From: Yersinia nurmii
GTDB taxonomy: Bacteria > Pseudomonadota > Gammaproteobacteria > Enterobacterales > Enterobacteriaceae
Length of the DNA stretch: 64,000 bases
Reading direction: 5' to 3'
Assembly (NCBI RefSeq): GCF_001112925.1
Contig: NZ_CPYD01000015.1
Location: 1-64,000, forward strand
The position numbers were made by a program, and so were the translations under genes. Below are positions 32,606 to 44,336 of this stretch, piece by piece. How positions within the stretch are numbered: position 1 is the first letter of the stretch; every line of letters starts with the position of its first letter. Under the pieces are notes generated by a model that did not search any database, was not told where the DNA came from, and saw only the letters and a list, made by a program, of their open reading frames with translations.

Positions 32606-34708
32606 TTAATTGCGGTTACGGCTGACTTTGACTACGTCCGGCATGATACGAATTTTACGCATAATATTCGCCAGATGGATACGATCTCGCGTTGTCAGAC
32701 GAATATAGGCGCTGTAGATTCGGCCATCTTTCTCTTCTGTATTCATGCTCTGAATGTTTGATTCAGCTGCATTAATAGCCGCGGTGAGGTTAGCCAGAGC
32801 ACCTTGCTGATTGAACATGTCGACTTTAATTTCGGCAATAAATTCTTGCTCGGTGACTTTATCCCATTCAACCGCCATAAATTTCTCTGGCTCTTTCTGA
32901 TAGCCACGGATATTCCGACAGGATTCATGGTGAATCACCAGGCCTTTGCCTGGGCTAATATGCGCAATAATCGGGTCGCCCGGAATAGGTCTGCAACACT
33001 TGGCGAAGGTAATCAACACGCCATCAGCACCTTTAATTGGCAGTTTTCTAGTACCCGATGCGGCGATATTAGCAGGGTCACCCAGTAGATTCTTCGCAAC
33101 CACTACGCTCATGGCATTACCTAAACCGATTTCAGCCAGCAGATCGTCTACCGATGCCAGTTTCATGCGATCCAGTTCGTGCTGGATATTTTCCGGAGAA
33201 ATATCTGCCAGCTTACGGCCATTGCCCAAAGCGTGATTCAGTAAACGCCGACCAAGACTAACGGACTCATCCCGTTTCAGGTTTTTCAGCAACTGACGAA
33301 TTTTGGCCCTGGCTTTTGAGCTCACAACAAAATTCAGCCATGCAGCGTTAGGGCGGGCTCCCGGAGCGGTAATAATCTCAACGGTTTGGCCGCTGCTAAG
33401 CGCCTGTGAAAGAGGGTAAGGCTGGCGGTCCACACGGGCGCCGACGCAGGCATGGCCAATATCGGTGTGTACTGCATAGGCGAAATCTACCGGCGTTGCA
33501 CCAGCTGGTAGTTCGACGATGCGACCTTCTGGGGTGAAAACGTAAATCTCATCAGGGAACAGATCGGATTTTACGCTTTCGATAAATTCAAATGAACTGC
33601 CTGCGCTTTGCTGTAATTCCAGTAGGCTCTGCATCCAGCGCTGAGCGCGGATTTGAGCCGTGGTGCCGGATTCACCCTGTTCTTTATAAGCCCAATGTGC
33701 GGCAACACCCATTTCGGCCATTTGGTCCATATCCTCAGTACGAATTTGTACTTCGACAGGAACGCCGTGTGGGCCAATTAATGATGTATGCAACGATTGA
33801 TAACCGTTAGCTTTGGGAATGGCAATGTAGTCTTTTACTCTGCCGGGGCGCGGCTTGTAGAGGCTATGAGCCTGGCCTAAAACCCGGTAACAGGTATCCA
33901 CTTCCTTCACAATGACGCGAAAGGCATAGATATCCATTATGGAGTGAAAACGTTGCTCTTTAAGATTCATCTTGCAATAGATCGAATAGAGGTGTTTTTC
34001 ACGTCCACTGACCCGGCAAGGTATACCCGCTTCGGTTAACCGACCCTCAATCTCCGACAGGATTTTCTGAATCATTTCCTTACGGTTACCGCGAGCGGCT
34101 TTTACCACTTCTTTGATGACGCGGTAGCGATTGGGATATAGCGCTTCAAAACCCAGCTCTTCAAGCTCGGTTTTCAAATGATGAATACCTAAACGATGGG
34201 CTAAAGGGCTATAAATTTCGAGGGTTTCACGAGCAATACGGCGACGTTTATCTGGGCGTAAAGAACCCAGAGTGCGCATATTGTGCGTGCGGTCTGCCAG
34301 TTTGATCAAAATGACGCGGATATCCTGCACCATCGCCATGATCATTTTGCGGAAGTTCTCTGCTTGGGCCTCTTTCTTGTCGCGGAAGGTTAATTTATCG
34401 AGTTTGGATACGCCCTCGACCAACTCAGCTACGCTTTTCCCGAACAGTTGCTCCATATCTTGATATGTTGCAGGCGTGTCTTCGATGACGTCATGCAATA
34501 ACGCCGCCATCAGGGTTTCGTAGTCGAGTCGCATTTCCGCCAGGATACAGGCCACGGCAACCGGGTGAGTTATATAAGGCTCACCGCTGGAGCGTGTCTG
34601 ACCCTCGTGAGCATCACGCGCAACAAGATATGCCTGTTTGAGGCGCTTAATCTGCTCCTCTGGCAGGTAACGTTGAATCAGCAGATTCAGGCTTTCAAAC
34701 AGGTACAA
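32606..34708 (-). CDS. spoT: bifunctional (p)ppGpp synthase/hydrolase SpoT
   Basis: SpoT degrades (p)ppGpp and makes it weakly under carbon, iron or fatty-acid starvation. The 700-residue protein (E. coli 702) has an N-terminal HD hydrolase domain (LLHDVIEDT about residues 70-78), the synthetase domain (YSIYCKMNLKEQRF, DIYAFRVIV), a TGS domain (about 385-450) and a C-terminal ACT domain. Regulation includes acyl-carrier protein and Rsd binding in E. coli. It lies between rpoZ and trmH in one operon. Confidence 0.97.
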   Translation of the reverse strand: MYLFESLNLLIQRYLPEEQIKRLKQAYLVARDAHEGQTRSSGEPYITHPVAVACILAEMRLDYETLMAALLHDVIEDTPATYQDMEQLFGKSVAELVEGVSKLDKLTFRDKKEAQAENFRKMIMAMVQDIRVILIKLADRTHNMRTLGSLRPDKRRRIARETLEIYSPLAHRLGIHHLKTELEELGFEALYPNRYRVIKEVVKAARGNRKEMIQKILSEIEGRLTEAGIPCRVSGREKHLYSIYCKMNLKEQRFHSIMDIYAFRVIVKEVDTCYRVLGQAHSLYKPRPGRVKDYIAIPKANGYQSLHTSLIGPHGVPVEVQIRTEDMDQMAEMGVAAHWAYKEQGESGTTAQIRAQRWMQSLLELQQSAGSSFEFIESVKSDLFPDEIYVFTPEGRIVELPAGATPVDFAYAVHTDIGHACVGARVDRQPYPLSQALSSGQTVEIITAPGARPNAAWLNFVVSSKARAKIRQLLKNLKRDESVSLGRRLLNHALGNGRKLADISPENIQHELDRMKLASVDDLLAEIGLGNAMSVVVAKNLLGDPANIAASGTRKLPIKGADGVLITFAKCCRPIPGDPIIAHISPGKGLVIHHESCRNIRGYQKEPEKFMAVEWDKVTEQEFIAEIKVDMFNQQGALANLTAAINAAESNIQSMNTEEKDGRIYSAYIRLTTRDRIHLANIMRKIRIMPDVVKVSRNRN

Positions 34709-34733
34709 GGCAGACTCACAGTCTAATTACTAA

Positions 34734-35009
34734 TTAACGACGACCTTCGGCAATAGCAGTAACCGCTTGAATTTCTGCGGCTTCTTGCTCTTGCTGCTCT
34801 TGGCGTTCACGAACATCAAGGATCTGATTAGTGATCAGGCCTTCTTCGATTTCACGCAGTGCGATAACGGTAACTTTATCGTTTTCTTCTGGAACCAGTG
34901 CATCTTTGCCGCCAGACTGGATTTGACGCGCCCGACGAGCAGCGACCAACACCAGGTCAAAACGGTTACCAATTTTCTCTACAGCGTCTTGAACAGTTAC
35001 GCGTGCCAT
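34734..35009 (-). CDS. rpoZ: RNA polymerase omega subunit
   Basis: Omega is the small RNA-polymerase subunit that helps beta-prime fold and forms part of a ppGpp-binding site. The 91-residue product [14 protein letters not shown]... equals E. coli omega in length. It is located directly upstream of spoT (25 bp) and downstream of gmk (54 bp), placing a ppGpp target next to the enzyme that controls ppGpp. Confidence 0.97.
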
Positions 35010-35063
35010 AATTCTGCTACTCCACAGGTGAAGAAATGACTGGGCATGATACTGAAACTCGGT

Positions 35064-35696
<633 letters not shown>

Positions 35697-35944
35697 TCAG
35701 TTGATTAGGGTTGATGTATAAAAAGCAGAAGTGTGAATCTTCGCACAGTATACACGGGCTAACCGCGTCATGCAGCGTTACAACACATTTCACTACAAGG
35801 TTTCGTATTTAAAAAGCTCAAATTGCATACTTTGCGTAGGGGATTCAGCAATTTCAAGTTGTTGCAGTAACTAAAAAAGTATTTTTCGAGATGCACCGCA
35901 TTTTCACTTTTGGGCTATTTAATTATTCGTTGCTAGCGGATTAA

Positions 35945-37693
<1,749 letters not shown>

Positions 37694-37705
37694 CAGCACA
37701 GATAA

Positions 37706-38323
37706 TCAATGGTCCTGATGCTCATATTTGAAGACAGGTAATCCTAAACGGTAACGCAAAGCAAGCAGCCGGGCAGTCAGGCCAGTAACCAACGTAATGA
37801 TGACAACCCAATTATGAGAAAGAGGAGTGTACTGTAGAGCGATATAAATCCATGCTGCGGCAAAGGATACTCCAGCATAGATTTCTTTCTGAAAAACTAA
37901 GGGAATACAGTTACAAAGCATATCGCGAAGTACGCCGCCAAAGACACCGGTAATGACAGCAGCGATAGCGGCAATGATAGAGCTATGCCCCATATCTAAC
38001 GCAATTTGTGCTCCGATAATTGAGAAAACGATGAGGCCGATAGCATCAAGTACTAGGAAAAGGTGACGTAAATGGCGCATCAGAGGTGCCACCCAGGTGG
38101 TGACTATTGCGGCGATAGCAACGATAACGATGTATTCCGGGTTTTTGACCCAACCCAGCGGATAATGGCCTAACAGCATATCTCTGACTGAACCACCGCC
38201 AATTGCCGTGGCGGAGGCGATAATAATGACGCCAAACATGTCCATTTGGCGACGGCCAGCGGCTAGTGCACCGGTCATAGCTTCTGCGGTAATGCCAATA
38301 ATATAGAGAACGCTAAGTAACAT
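37706..38323 (-). CDS. yicG: UPF0126/TRIC-family inner-membrane protein YicG
   Basis: A 205-residue polytopic protein with two repeated halves of three hydrophobic segments, matching E. coli YicG (205). The repeat motif [10 protein letters not shown] and [10 protein letters not shown] marks the UPF0126 (glycine-rich, TRIC-like cation channel) family. The substrate is unsettled. It converges on ligB with a 12-bp gap. Upstream lies the octamer repeat and the accessory block. Confidence 0.93.
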   Translation of the reverse strand: MLLSVLYIIGITAEAMTGALAAGRRQMDMFGVIIIASATAIGGGSVRDMLLGHYPLGWVKNPEYIVIVAIAAIVTTWVAPLMRHLRHLFLVLDAIGLIVFSIIGAQIALDMGHSSIIAAIAAVITGVFGGVLRDMLCNCIPLVFQKEIYAGVSFAAAWIYIALQYTPLSHNWVVIITLVTGLTARLLALRYRLGLPVFKYEHQDH

Positions 38324-38504
38324 AGTCTTTCACACAAAGGGAGCGGCAAAAGATCAAGGGTAATGGCCACACAGTTCAAGCGCGACTGAGATTTTCTAAC
38401 TCAGCATGTTTTGCATTAGATTTATTAATCCGATTTGGTGTTTTATGTTATGTAGTGACGAGGCTGATTATTATTTATATTGATTGATGAATTAGATTAT
38501 TTAA

Positions 38505-38624
38505 ACTCTGTAACTCTGTAACTCTGTAACTCTGTAACTCTGTAACTCTGTAACTCTGTAACTCTGTAACTCTGTAGCTCTGTAGCTCTGTAGCTCTGTA
38601 ACTCTGTAACTCTGTAACTCTGTA
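38505..38624. repeat. 15-copy octanucleotide tandem repeat
   Basis: Fifteen uninterrupted 8-bp units: nine ACTCTGTA, three GCTCTGTA, three ACTCTGTA (120 bp). It lies in the divergent gap between yicG (starts 181 bp away) and the lipoprotein gene (starts 92 bp away). On the plus strand every frame meets TAA each 24 bp, so it is not coding there. The minus strand is stop-free in all frames but no gene was found to use it. Such arrays change copy number by slipped-strand mispairing. Confidence 0.97.
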
Positions 38625-38715
38625 ATGGCGTAATGGTTTCGCCATTGCAGCGGTTAGCCGCTAAATGCTAGTTTCATGCAGCTTCATTTTCTATTCTAAA
38701 GAGAATCCTATCTAT

Positions 38716-39189
38716 ATGGATAACAGCAGAACTTACTTACGTCGGCGTGCCGGCTTTATTCTAGGAATAATTGCTTCGGGGGTTATTTTAAACGGGTGTG
38801 TTGTACGTCCAGAATCAGCGGCGAACTCGGCTACGATAAAGGTCATTCCCTCTGCTTGTCAGCAGGGGGTTCCTATGGTGCAAACAACGCTTTATTTTGG
38901 TATGAATCGCCCGCAAGGCCCAGTGATTTCTCGTGCTGAGTGGCAATCATTTGTCGACTCAGAGGTTACTCCGAAATTTAAAGAGGGATTGACCGTGTTT
39001 GAAGCCAAAGGGCAATGGCTGGGGCATGACGGGGTAGTAGCAAAAGAAAATAGCAAAGCTCTGATGCTTATTCATGCCGAAAGCAAAGAAAGTGATCTCG
39101 CGGTTAACTCGCTGAGAGATAAGTACAAGACGCAGTTTTCACAAGAATCAGTAATGCGTATTGATGCGCCTGTCTGTGTCGATTTTTAA
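38716..39189 (+). CDS. DUF3574-type lipoprotein
   Basis: A 157-residue predicted lipoprotein. A basic N-terminus (YLRRRAG) and hydrophobic stretch lead to the lipobox ILNGC, with the acylated Cys near residue 28. The mature part contains QTTLYFGMNRPQG and VISRAEWQSFVDSEVTPKF, which I associate with DUF3574, a family without known function. ATG at 38716 is chosen because it places the signal at the N-terminus. A frame 17 codons longer starts in a non-conserved region. The residue after the Cys is Val, so outer-membrane sorting is likely. Located 92 bp downstream of the octamer repeat. Confidence 0.8.
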   Translation: MDNSRTYLRRRAGFILGIIASGVILNGCVVRPESAANSATIKVIPSACQQGVPMVQTTLYFGMNRPQGPVISRAEWQSFVDSEVTPKFKEGLTVFEAKGQWLGHDGVVAKENSKALMLIHAESKESDLAVNSLRDKYKTQFSQESVMRIDAPVCVDF

Positions 39190-39241
39190 TCTTCAATGAT
39201 GGCTGGCCTTCAGGCATTGCACTCAAAGGCCAACCGTTTCA

Positions 39242-40426
39242 TCAAAGTACTACACCAGCGATTGTTGCTGATAATAAACTAACCAATGTAGAGCCATAAA
39301 CTAGCTTTAGCCCGAAACGGGAAACCACATTGCCCTGTTTTTCATTTAACCCTTTAATTGCGCCTGCGATAATGCCGATTGAGGCAAAGTTAGCAAAAGA
39401 GACCAGAAACACCGATAGAATGCCCAGAGCACGTGGGGACATATCAATCGCTATTTTTTTAAGCTCTATCATGGCAACGAATTCGTTAGACACTAATTTA
39501 GTCGCCATAATGCTGCCAGCCTTTAGGGCATCCGGCGCAGGAATTCCGATAAGCCAGGCAAGGGGATAGAATACATAGCCGAGAATCTCCTGAAAGCTAA
39601 CGCTAAATATGCTGGTGAACAAAGCATTAATAGCGGCGATTAGCGCAATAAAACCAATTAGCATGGCGGCGATGATAATGGCGATTTTAAATCCAGCCAG
39701 AATGTATTCCCCTAACATCTCAAAGAAACTTTGATCATCATGCAGCTTATTTAATTTTATTTCAGCTTCATCGCCTATAGAGTAAGGGTTGATAATGGAA
39801 AGAATAATGAATGTGCTGAACATGTTGAGTATTAGGGCTGCTACGACAAACTTCGGCTCTAACATAGTCATATATGCGCTGACGATTGACATCGAAACCG
39901 TCGACATGGCCGTGGCGGCAAGCGTATACATACGGCGCTGAGAAATATCGGCAATCACGCCTTTATAGACGATAAAGTTTTCTGACTGGCCGAGAACCAA
40001 GGTGCTTACGGCATTGAAAGATTCAAGCTTTCCCATACCATTTACTTTTGAAAGCACCGTACCTATACCGCGAATTACCCAAGGCAAGATACGGAAATGT
40101 TGCAATATACCGATTAAAGCTGAAACAAAAACTATCGGGCATAAAACATTGAGGAATATAAACGCGAGACCTTGTTCGTTCATATTACCAAATACGAAGC
40201 TGGTACCAATTGCAGCAAATTTCATCAACGTTTCGAAGAAACCAGCGAAGTGGTGAATAGCGCCAAGCCCAATGTCGGAATGCAGTAAAAAGTAGGCAAA
40301 GGCAATCTCAATAGCTAAAAGCTGAAAAATATACCGTAGGCGAATCTTCTTACGGTCGTTGCTCACGGCTAAGGCCAGTAGCGTGATGATTATCAAAGCC
40401 AAAAGAAAATGTAGTATTTGCAGCAT
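39242..40426 (-). CDS. CNT-family nucleoside transporter (NupC/NupX type)
   Basis: A 394-residue inner-membrane protein of the concentrative nucleoside transporter family, with N-terminal, gate and core domains. Motifs [11 protein letters not shown] and [13 protein letters not shown] correspond to the nucleoside and cation-binding core. It looks closer to NupX/PsuT than to NupC, so the substrate could be nucleosides or pseudouridine; not resolved. The minus-strand upstream region has a TGTGA half-site (40490-40494) with a poor partner, a weak CRP candidate. It is divergent from rpfF. Confidence 0.85.
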   Translation of the reverse strand: MLQILHFLLALIIITLLALAVSNDRKKIRLRYIFQLLAIEIAFAYFLLHSDIGLGAIHHFAGFFETLMKFAAIGTSFVFGNMNEQGLAFIFLNVLCPIVFVSALIGILQHFRILPWVIRGIGTVLSKVNGMGKLESFNAVSTLVLGQSENFIVYKGVIADISQRRMYTLAATAMSTVSMSIVSAYMTMLEPKFVVAALILNMFSTFIILSIINPYSIGDEAEIKLNKLHDDQSFFEMLGEYILAGFKIAIIIAAMLIGFIALIAAINALFTSIFSVSFQEILGYVFYPLAWLIGIPAPDALKAGSIMATKLVSNEFVAMIELKKIAIDMSPRALGILSVFLVSFANFASIGIIAGAIKGLNEKQGNVVSRFGLKLVYGSTLVSLLSATIAGVVL

Positions 40427-40818
40427 ACACAGCCCATTTTACGTTAAGTGAAGATATTTCAGTATTTTATCCATAATGTCTTATAACTTTCACATAAAAA
40501 TAACCTCAAGGTTGGGCTTTATTAGATTGAATAGATTAATTTACAACCCAAGGACGTATAAAACTCATTCGGTTAAAGCTTGTTGCAATGTAGAAAATGC
40601 CAACAAAAATTCCGAAGGAAGATTTTAAAACTGTGTTTTTATATTTTAATGTCGTAACTGAACTGACCATTATTCTTTTATATATCGATATATCCTCCCT
40701 TTTTTCATCCAGTGACTCACTATTTATTTGCTTGCCTTATTTGAGGGGAATCGACCTCAAGCAAGCTGAATTAGCCGAGAGGCTTACCTGTATTGAAATC
40801 ACTTATTGGATGGAATAT

Positions 40819-41685
40819 ATGAAAATGATTAATCTCCCAAGCTGCCGCCCATTCACCGAGGTTGGGCATCTATCGCAAATCTCTGCTTATTATGAAGAAG
40901 AGCGAAATACAATGTGGATGCTGCTACGAGCGAATCCACGTCCGTGTTTTAACCTTGAGTTAATTGAAAATATTATGACACTGGCGCAGGCAGCAAGAGA
41001 GTCAAAACTGCCTATCGACTTCTGGGTTACAGGTTCGGTTGTTCCACATATGTTTAATGTCGGAGGTGATTTAAGTTTCTTTGCTCAGATGATAAAAAGC
41101 CGGAAGCGTGAAACATTAATGGCTTACGCTAGAGCCTGCGTGGATTGCGTTCATGCCGCCTCCCGTGGGTTTGATACCGGGGCAATTTCAATCGCCATGA
41201 TTGAAGGTAGCGCTTTAGGAGGTGGTTTTGAAGCTGCGCTGGCACATCACTTTGTTTTAGCGCAGACCACTGCCCGAATGGGGTTTCCGGAAATCGCCTT
41301 TAACCTGTTTCCTGGCATGGGAGGATACTCGCTGGTGGCCAGAAAGTCCGGTATGCGTGTTGCCGAGGAGCTTATTTGGAGCGGAGAATCCCATGCGGCA
41401 GAATGGTATGAAAGTCGCGGATTGGTGGATATATTATTTCAGCCGGGGGATGCTTATCTGGCTACGCGCACCTTCATTGATACTATTCGACCAAAATTAA
41501 ACGGTATGCGTGCAATGATACGAACACGCCAACGCGTTTTGCAGCTGACGCGTTCAGAATTGATGGATATAACTGAAGATTGGGTGGACGCTGTTTTCTC
41601 CATCGAAGCTAAAGATCTGGCTTATATTGAACGCCTGGTCATGCTACAGGATCGGCATACATCCACCATGCCAAAGGCTATTTAG
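40819..41685 (+). CDS. rpfF: DSF/BDSF synthase RpfF, enoyl-CoA hydratase family
   Basis: RpfF makes diffusible signal factors, cis-2-unsaturated fatty acids such as BDSF, from 3-hydroxyacyl-ACP by dehydratase and thioesterase activities. The 288-residue protein is crotonase-like and has both catalytic glutamates, in GGGFEAAL (E138) and GFPEIAF (E158), plus LFPGMGGYS. The open frame reaches back to 40597, but the first 74 codons are low-complexity and unlike the family. Family members start just before CRPF, so ATG at 40819 (or 40825) is chosen. Its stop lies 1 bp from that of rpfR, transcribed towards it. Confidence 0.92.
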   Translation: MKMINLPSCRPFTEVGHLSQISAYYEEERNTMWMLLRANPRPCFNLELIENIMTLAQAARESKLPIDFWVTGSVVPHMFNVGGDLSFFAQMIKSRKRETLMAYARACVDCVHAASRGFDTGAISIAMIEGSALGGGFEAALAHHFVLAQTTARMGFPEIAFNLFPGMGGYSLVARKSGMRVAEELIWSGESHAAEWYESRGLVDILFQPGDAYLATRTFIDTIRPKLNGMRAMIRTRQRVLQLTRSELMDITEDWVDAVFSIEAKDLAYIERLVMLQDRHTSTMPKAI

Positions 41686-41686
41686 G

Positions 41687-43696
41687 TTAGGTTTTTTCCG
41701 TTAAATCACTTGGAAAGTGCGAGGTGTGTTTGCTCAGCCAATGCTCCAGTTCTTCTGCGGGCATTGGCTTGGCATAAAGAAACCCCTGCTTTTCATCTAC
41801 CCCCAACAAATCCAAGAAATTCTCTTCCTCTATTGTTTCAACGCCTTCTGCAATAACTCGCATTTGGAGCGTTTCGGCGACAACGGAGATTGCCTTAACT
41901 AAAGACTGCGCGACCTGATTTTTATCTATTCCGCGCACAAAGCTCTGATCTAATTTAATCGCATCAATAGGAATGCGAGCTAATTGGGAAAGTGAAGAAT
42001 AGCCGGTACCAAAATCATCCAGATGGACTTCAGCACCCAATTCTTTGAGCTTTTTGATAATGTTAATCGCAGCATTTTCATCATCAATCAGACAACTTTC
42101 AGTTAATTCGACATCAACTAAACTAGAGGTCAATTCACAGGTTTCCAGCGATTTAATAAAGTTGGTAATAATCGCCTCATCCACCAACTGGCGGGCTGAA
42201 ACATTGACTGCAATTCTTAAATCTATGCCTTTCTTCTGCCAGTCAACGGCTTGCTGCATAGCCGTTTGTAATACCCACTGACCTAAAGGAGCAATCAAAC
42301 CGGACTCTTCCGCATATGAGATAAACTCTTGCGGTGGAACCAAACCCCGCTCGGTTGATCGCCAGCGAACTAATGCTTCTACGCTGAGTACTTTACCGGT
42401 TCGAGTTGATATTTTAGGCTGATAAAATACGACAAGTTGATGTTGTTCCAGGCCTTTACGCAGATTGGTATCCAGCCACATGTATTCCGATACTTTCTTA
42501 TTCATTTCCGGAGAAAAGACAGAATAAGTCCGTTTGCCAAGTTCTTTTGCCGTGTACATCGCGGTATCCGCGCTGCGGATGATATTTTCCAGCGTTTCAC
42601 CATGCTGTGGGCATAAGGCAATTCCAATGGAACATCCGGTATAAACTTCAATTAATCCGATACGGAAGGGCGCTCGCATTTGGTCGAGAATACGTTGGGC
42701 GGCATTTTCGAGGGCTGAAAGCGTCGTATCTTCGATAAGAACGATAAATTCATCTCCCCCCAAACGGGCGAGCATTTCATCTTCTTTCAAGCAGCTCAAT
42801 ATTGAAAGTGAAACATCTTTTAGCAGCCGATCGCCAAACATATGCCCATAGTGGTCGTTAACTCTTTTGAAGTTATCCAGATCAAGATAAATAATCCCCA
42901 CGGCGTCGTCTCCGCGAGTTTGAATCGCGCTGTTGATTCGCTCATGGATAGCGTGGCGGTTAGGCAAGCCGGTAATCATATCGGTATTTGCCAGCACACG
43001 CAGGCGTTCCTGTGCCCGTCTCTCTTTAGTAATATCTGTACCTGAGCAGATTAAATAAAGTTCGTTTTTACCGCTGCCACTGTGCACGAATTTATTACGA
43101 AAAAGAAACAGGCGTTTTCCTTTTACCGTGTTAACCCAGCGTTCCACTTCATAAGAAGCACCTCTTTTAAAAAAACCTTCAATGTTTTTACGCGAGGATG
43201 CGCCTTCTTTCTGTGTCATAAATAATTCGAAAACATTCTTACCGATGACGTCTTGTTCTTTTTTGCCAGTGTATTCTTCACTCAAACGATTAAAGCGTTG
43301 TACGGAGCCATTTTTATCCAGAATGACAATAACCGAGTTAGCTTCGGAAACGACTTGTTCGGCAAAGGACAATCCCATCACCAGATCGCGCGCGACAGCT
43401 TCAGTATCTGAATATGCTGAAGCTGTTCCTCCCCATTCCTTATCATTAATTTTTCGGCCTACCAGATGCAAATGAACTGGATTGCCATAGATAGAAATGC
43501 TGATTTCCAGACTGGATGTAATGGCTGTCAGTGCACGAATTTTTGCTGCTTGAAGTGAATCAAGAGGAACGGCAATATTGGTCGTCCCTTTTACGGCAGA
43601 GAGTTCCAAGGCTTGGCTATCAAAAGCCAAGCGCCAATAGGGGCTATGGGTGCCAAAGTAAGTGTCCAGGATCGATGTGTCTTGATCTACGAACAT
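41687..43696 (-). CDS. rpfR: DSF receptor RpfR: PAS-GGDEF-EAL cyclic-di-GMP enzyme
   Basis: RpfR senses BDSF-type signals through its PAS domain and changes cyclic-di-GMP turnover. In the 669-residue form the N-terminal 90 residues fit the RpfF-interaction domain. PAS (about 112-225), GGDEF (about 240-400; intact GGDEF at 313-317) and EAL (about 420-660; EALVRW at 441, DDFGTGYSS at 560) follow. The inhibitory site expected as RxxD reads KEDE, so product inhibition may be absent. Both catalytic motifs look intact, so net direction cannot be read from sequence. A start at 43771 (694 residues) is possible. It is convergent with rpfF. Confidence 0.9.
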   Translation of the reverse strand: MFVDQDTSILDTYFGTHSPYWRLAFDSQALELSAVKGTTNIAVPLDSLQAAKIRALTAITSSLEISISIYGNPVHLHLVGRKINDKEWGGTASAYSDTEAVARDLVMGLSFAEQVVSEANSVIVILDKNGSVQRFNRLSEEYTGKKEQDVIGKNVFELFMTQKEGASSRKNIEGFFKRGASYEVERWVNTVKGKRLFLFRNKFVHSGSGKNELYLICSGTDITKERRAQERLRVLANTDMITGLPNRHAIHERINSAIQTRGDDAVGIIYLDLDNFKRVNDHYGHMFGDRLLKDVSLSILSCLKEDEMLARLGGDEFIVLIEDTTLSALENAAQRILDQMRAPFRIGLIEVYTGCSIGIALCPQHGETLENIIRSADTAMYTAKELGKRTYSVFSPEMNKKVSEYMWLDTNLRKGLEQHQLVVFYQPKISTRTGKVLSVEALVRWRSTERGLVPPQEFISYAEESGLIAPLGQWVLQTAMQQAVDWQKKGIDLRIAVNVSARQLVDEAIITNFIKSLETCELTSSLVDVELTESCLIDDENAAINIIKKLKELGAEVHLDDFGTGYSSLSQLARIPIDAIKLDQSFVRGIDKNQVAQSLVKAISVVAETLQMRVIAEGVETIEEENFLDLLGVDEKQGFLYAKPMPAEELEHWLSKHTSHFPSDLTEKT

Positions 43697-43771
43697 GAGA
43701 GATACCCCGAAAAGTTCATATGCATCTTGGATACAGCAACCTGTATGAAAAGATACATTTCGCCAAGACAT

Positions 43772-44336
43772 GCCCTGTCATAGTGATCATCTGCCGTACT
43801 GATTAATAGTAGTGCAGGATGATTGGGCTTAAGCCAATAAAATGTTTATTTAACTTCTTACTCTGCCTGACCATAAATAGTAGCCGTAAATGAACGAATT
43901 GCCTTTAGGCCTACGGATTTCTAGCCTGACATAGATTGATCGGATGGGATGCTTCGATAAAAGCATTATTTTTTATTTGGTTACCTAAAATCCTAATGTA
44001 AGAAGGGGCAATAAATCAGTGTTTGAAATACGCTTTTTTGACAAGCTTTTCCATTGGTTACCTGCAGAGTATTCTACGATATTTTTAGATCAAAGATAAA
44101 TTTAATATCGAATAACGTTATTGATTGAGTCATAGATACTGTCGGCTCATTTTTTTGTTGTTGATTTAATAATTACGCAGCTTTAATAAACAAGCTAACT
44201 GACCAGAATATTTCAAAGAATTCGGATATTACTGGCTTATCGGAAATGGGATATCCCTTAATCCGACCTATGGCCTAGAGAATAGAGGTAATATTTTTCA
44301 GCTATTTGATATCCAGTTTATGGACATAATTAATAA
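43772..44336. other. gene-free stretch between rpfR and lysR
   Basis: About 560 bp of AT-rich DNA upstream of rpfR and downstream of the LysR gene, with no credible ORF. It holds a small hairpin ATGCTT/AAGCAT followed by T-rich DNA (43949-43978) and a perfect palindrome GGGATATCCC (44248-44257). The rpfR promoter should lie here. No cyclic-di-GMP riboswitch motif was recognised. Confidence 0.6.

Noticed and set aside
38505-38624. CRISPR array
   Set aside because: The unit is only 8 bp with no spacers and no cas genes nearby; it is a simple tandem repeat.
40482-40500. CRP site before the nucleoside transporter
   Set aside because: One half-site TGTGA is perfect but the other half matches poorly; not enough for a feature.
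43949-43978. Cyclic-di-GMP riboswitch upstream of rpfR
   Set aside because: None of the conserved GEMM sequence elements was found; only a short hairpin is present.
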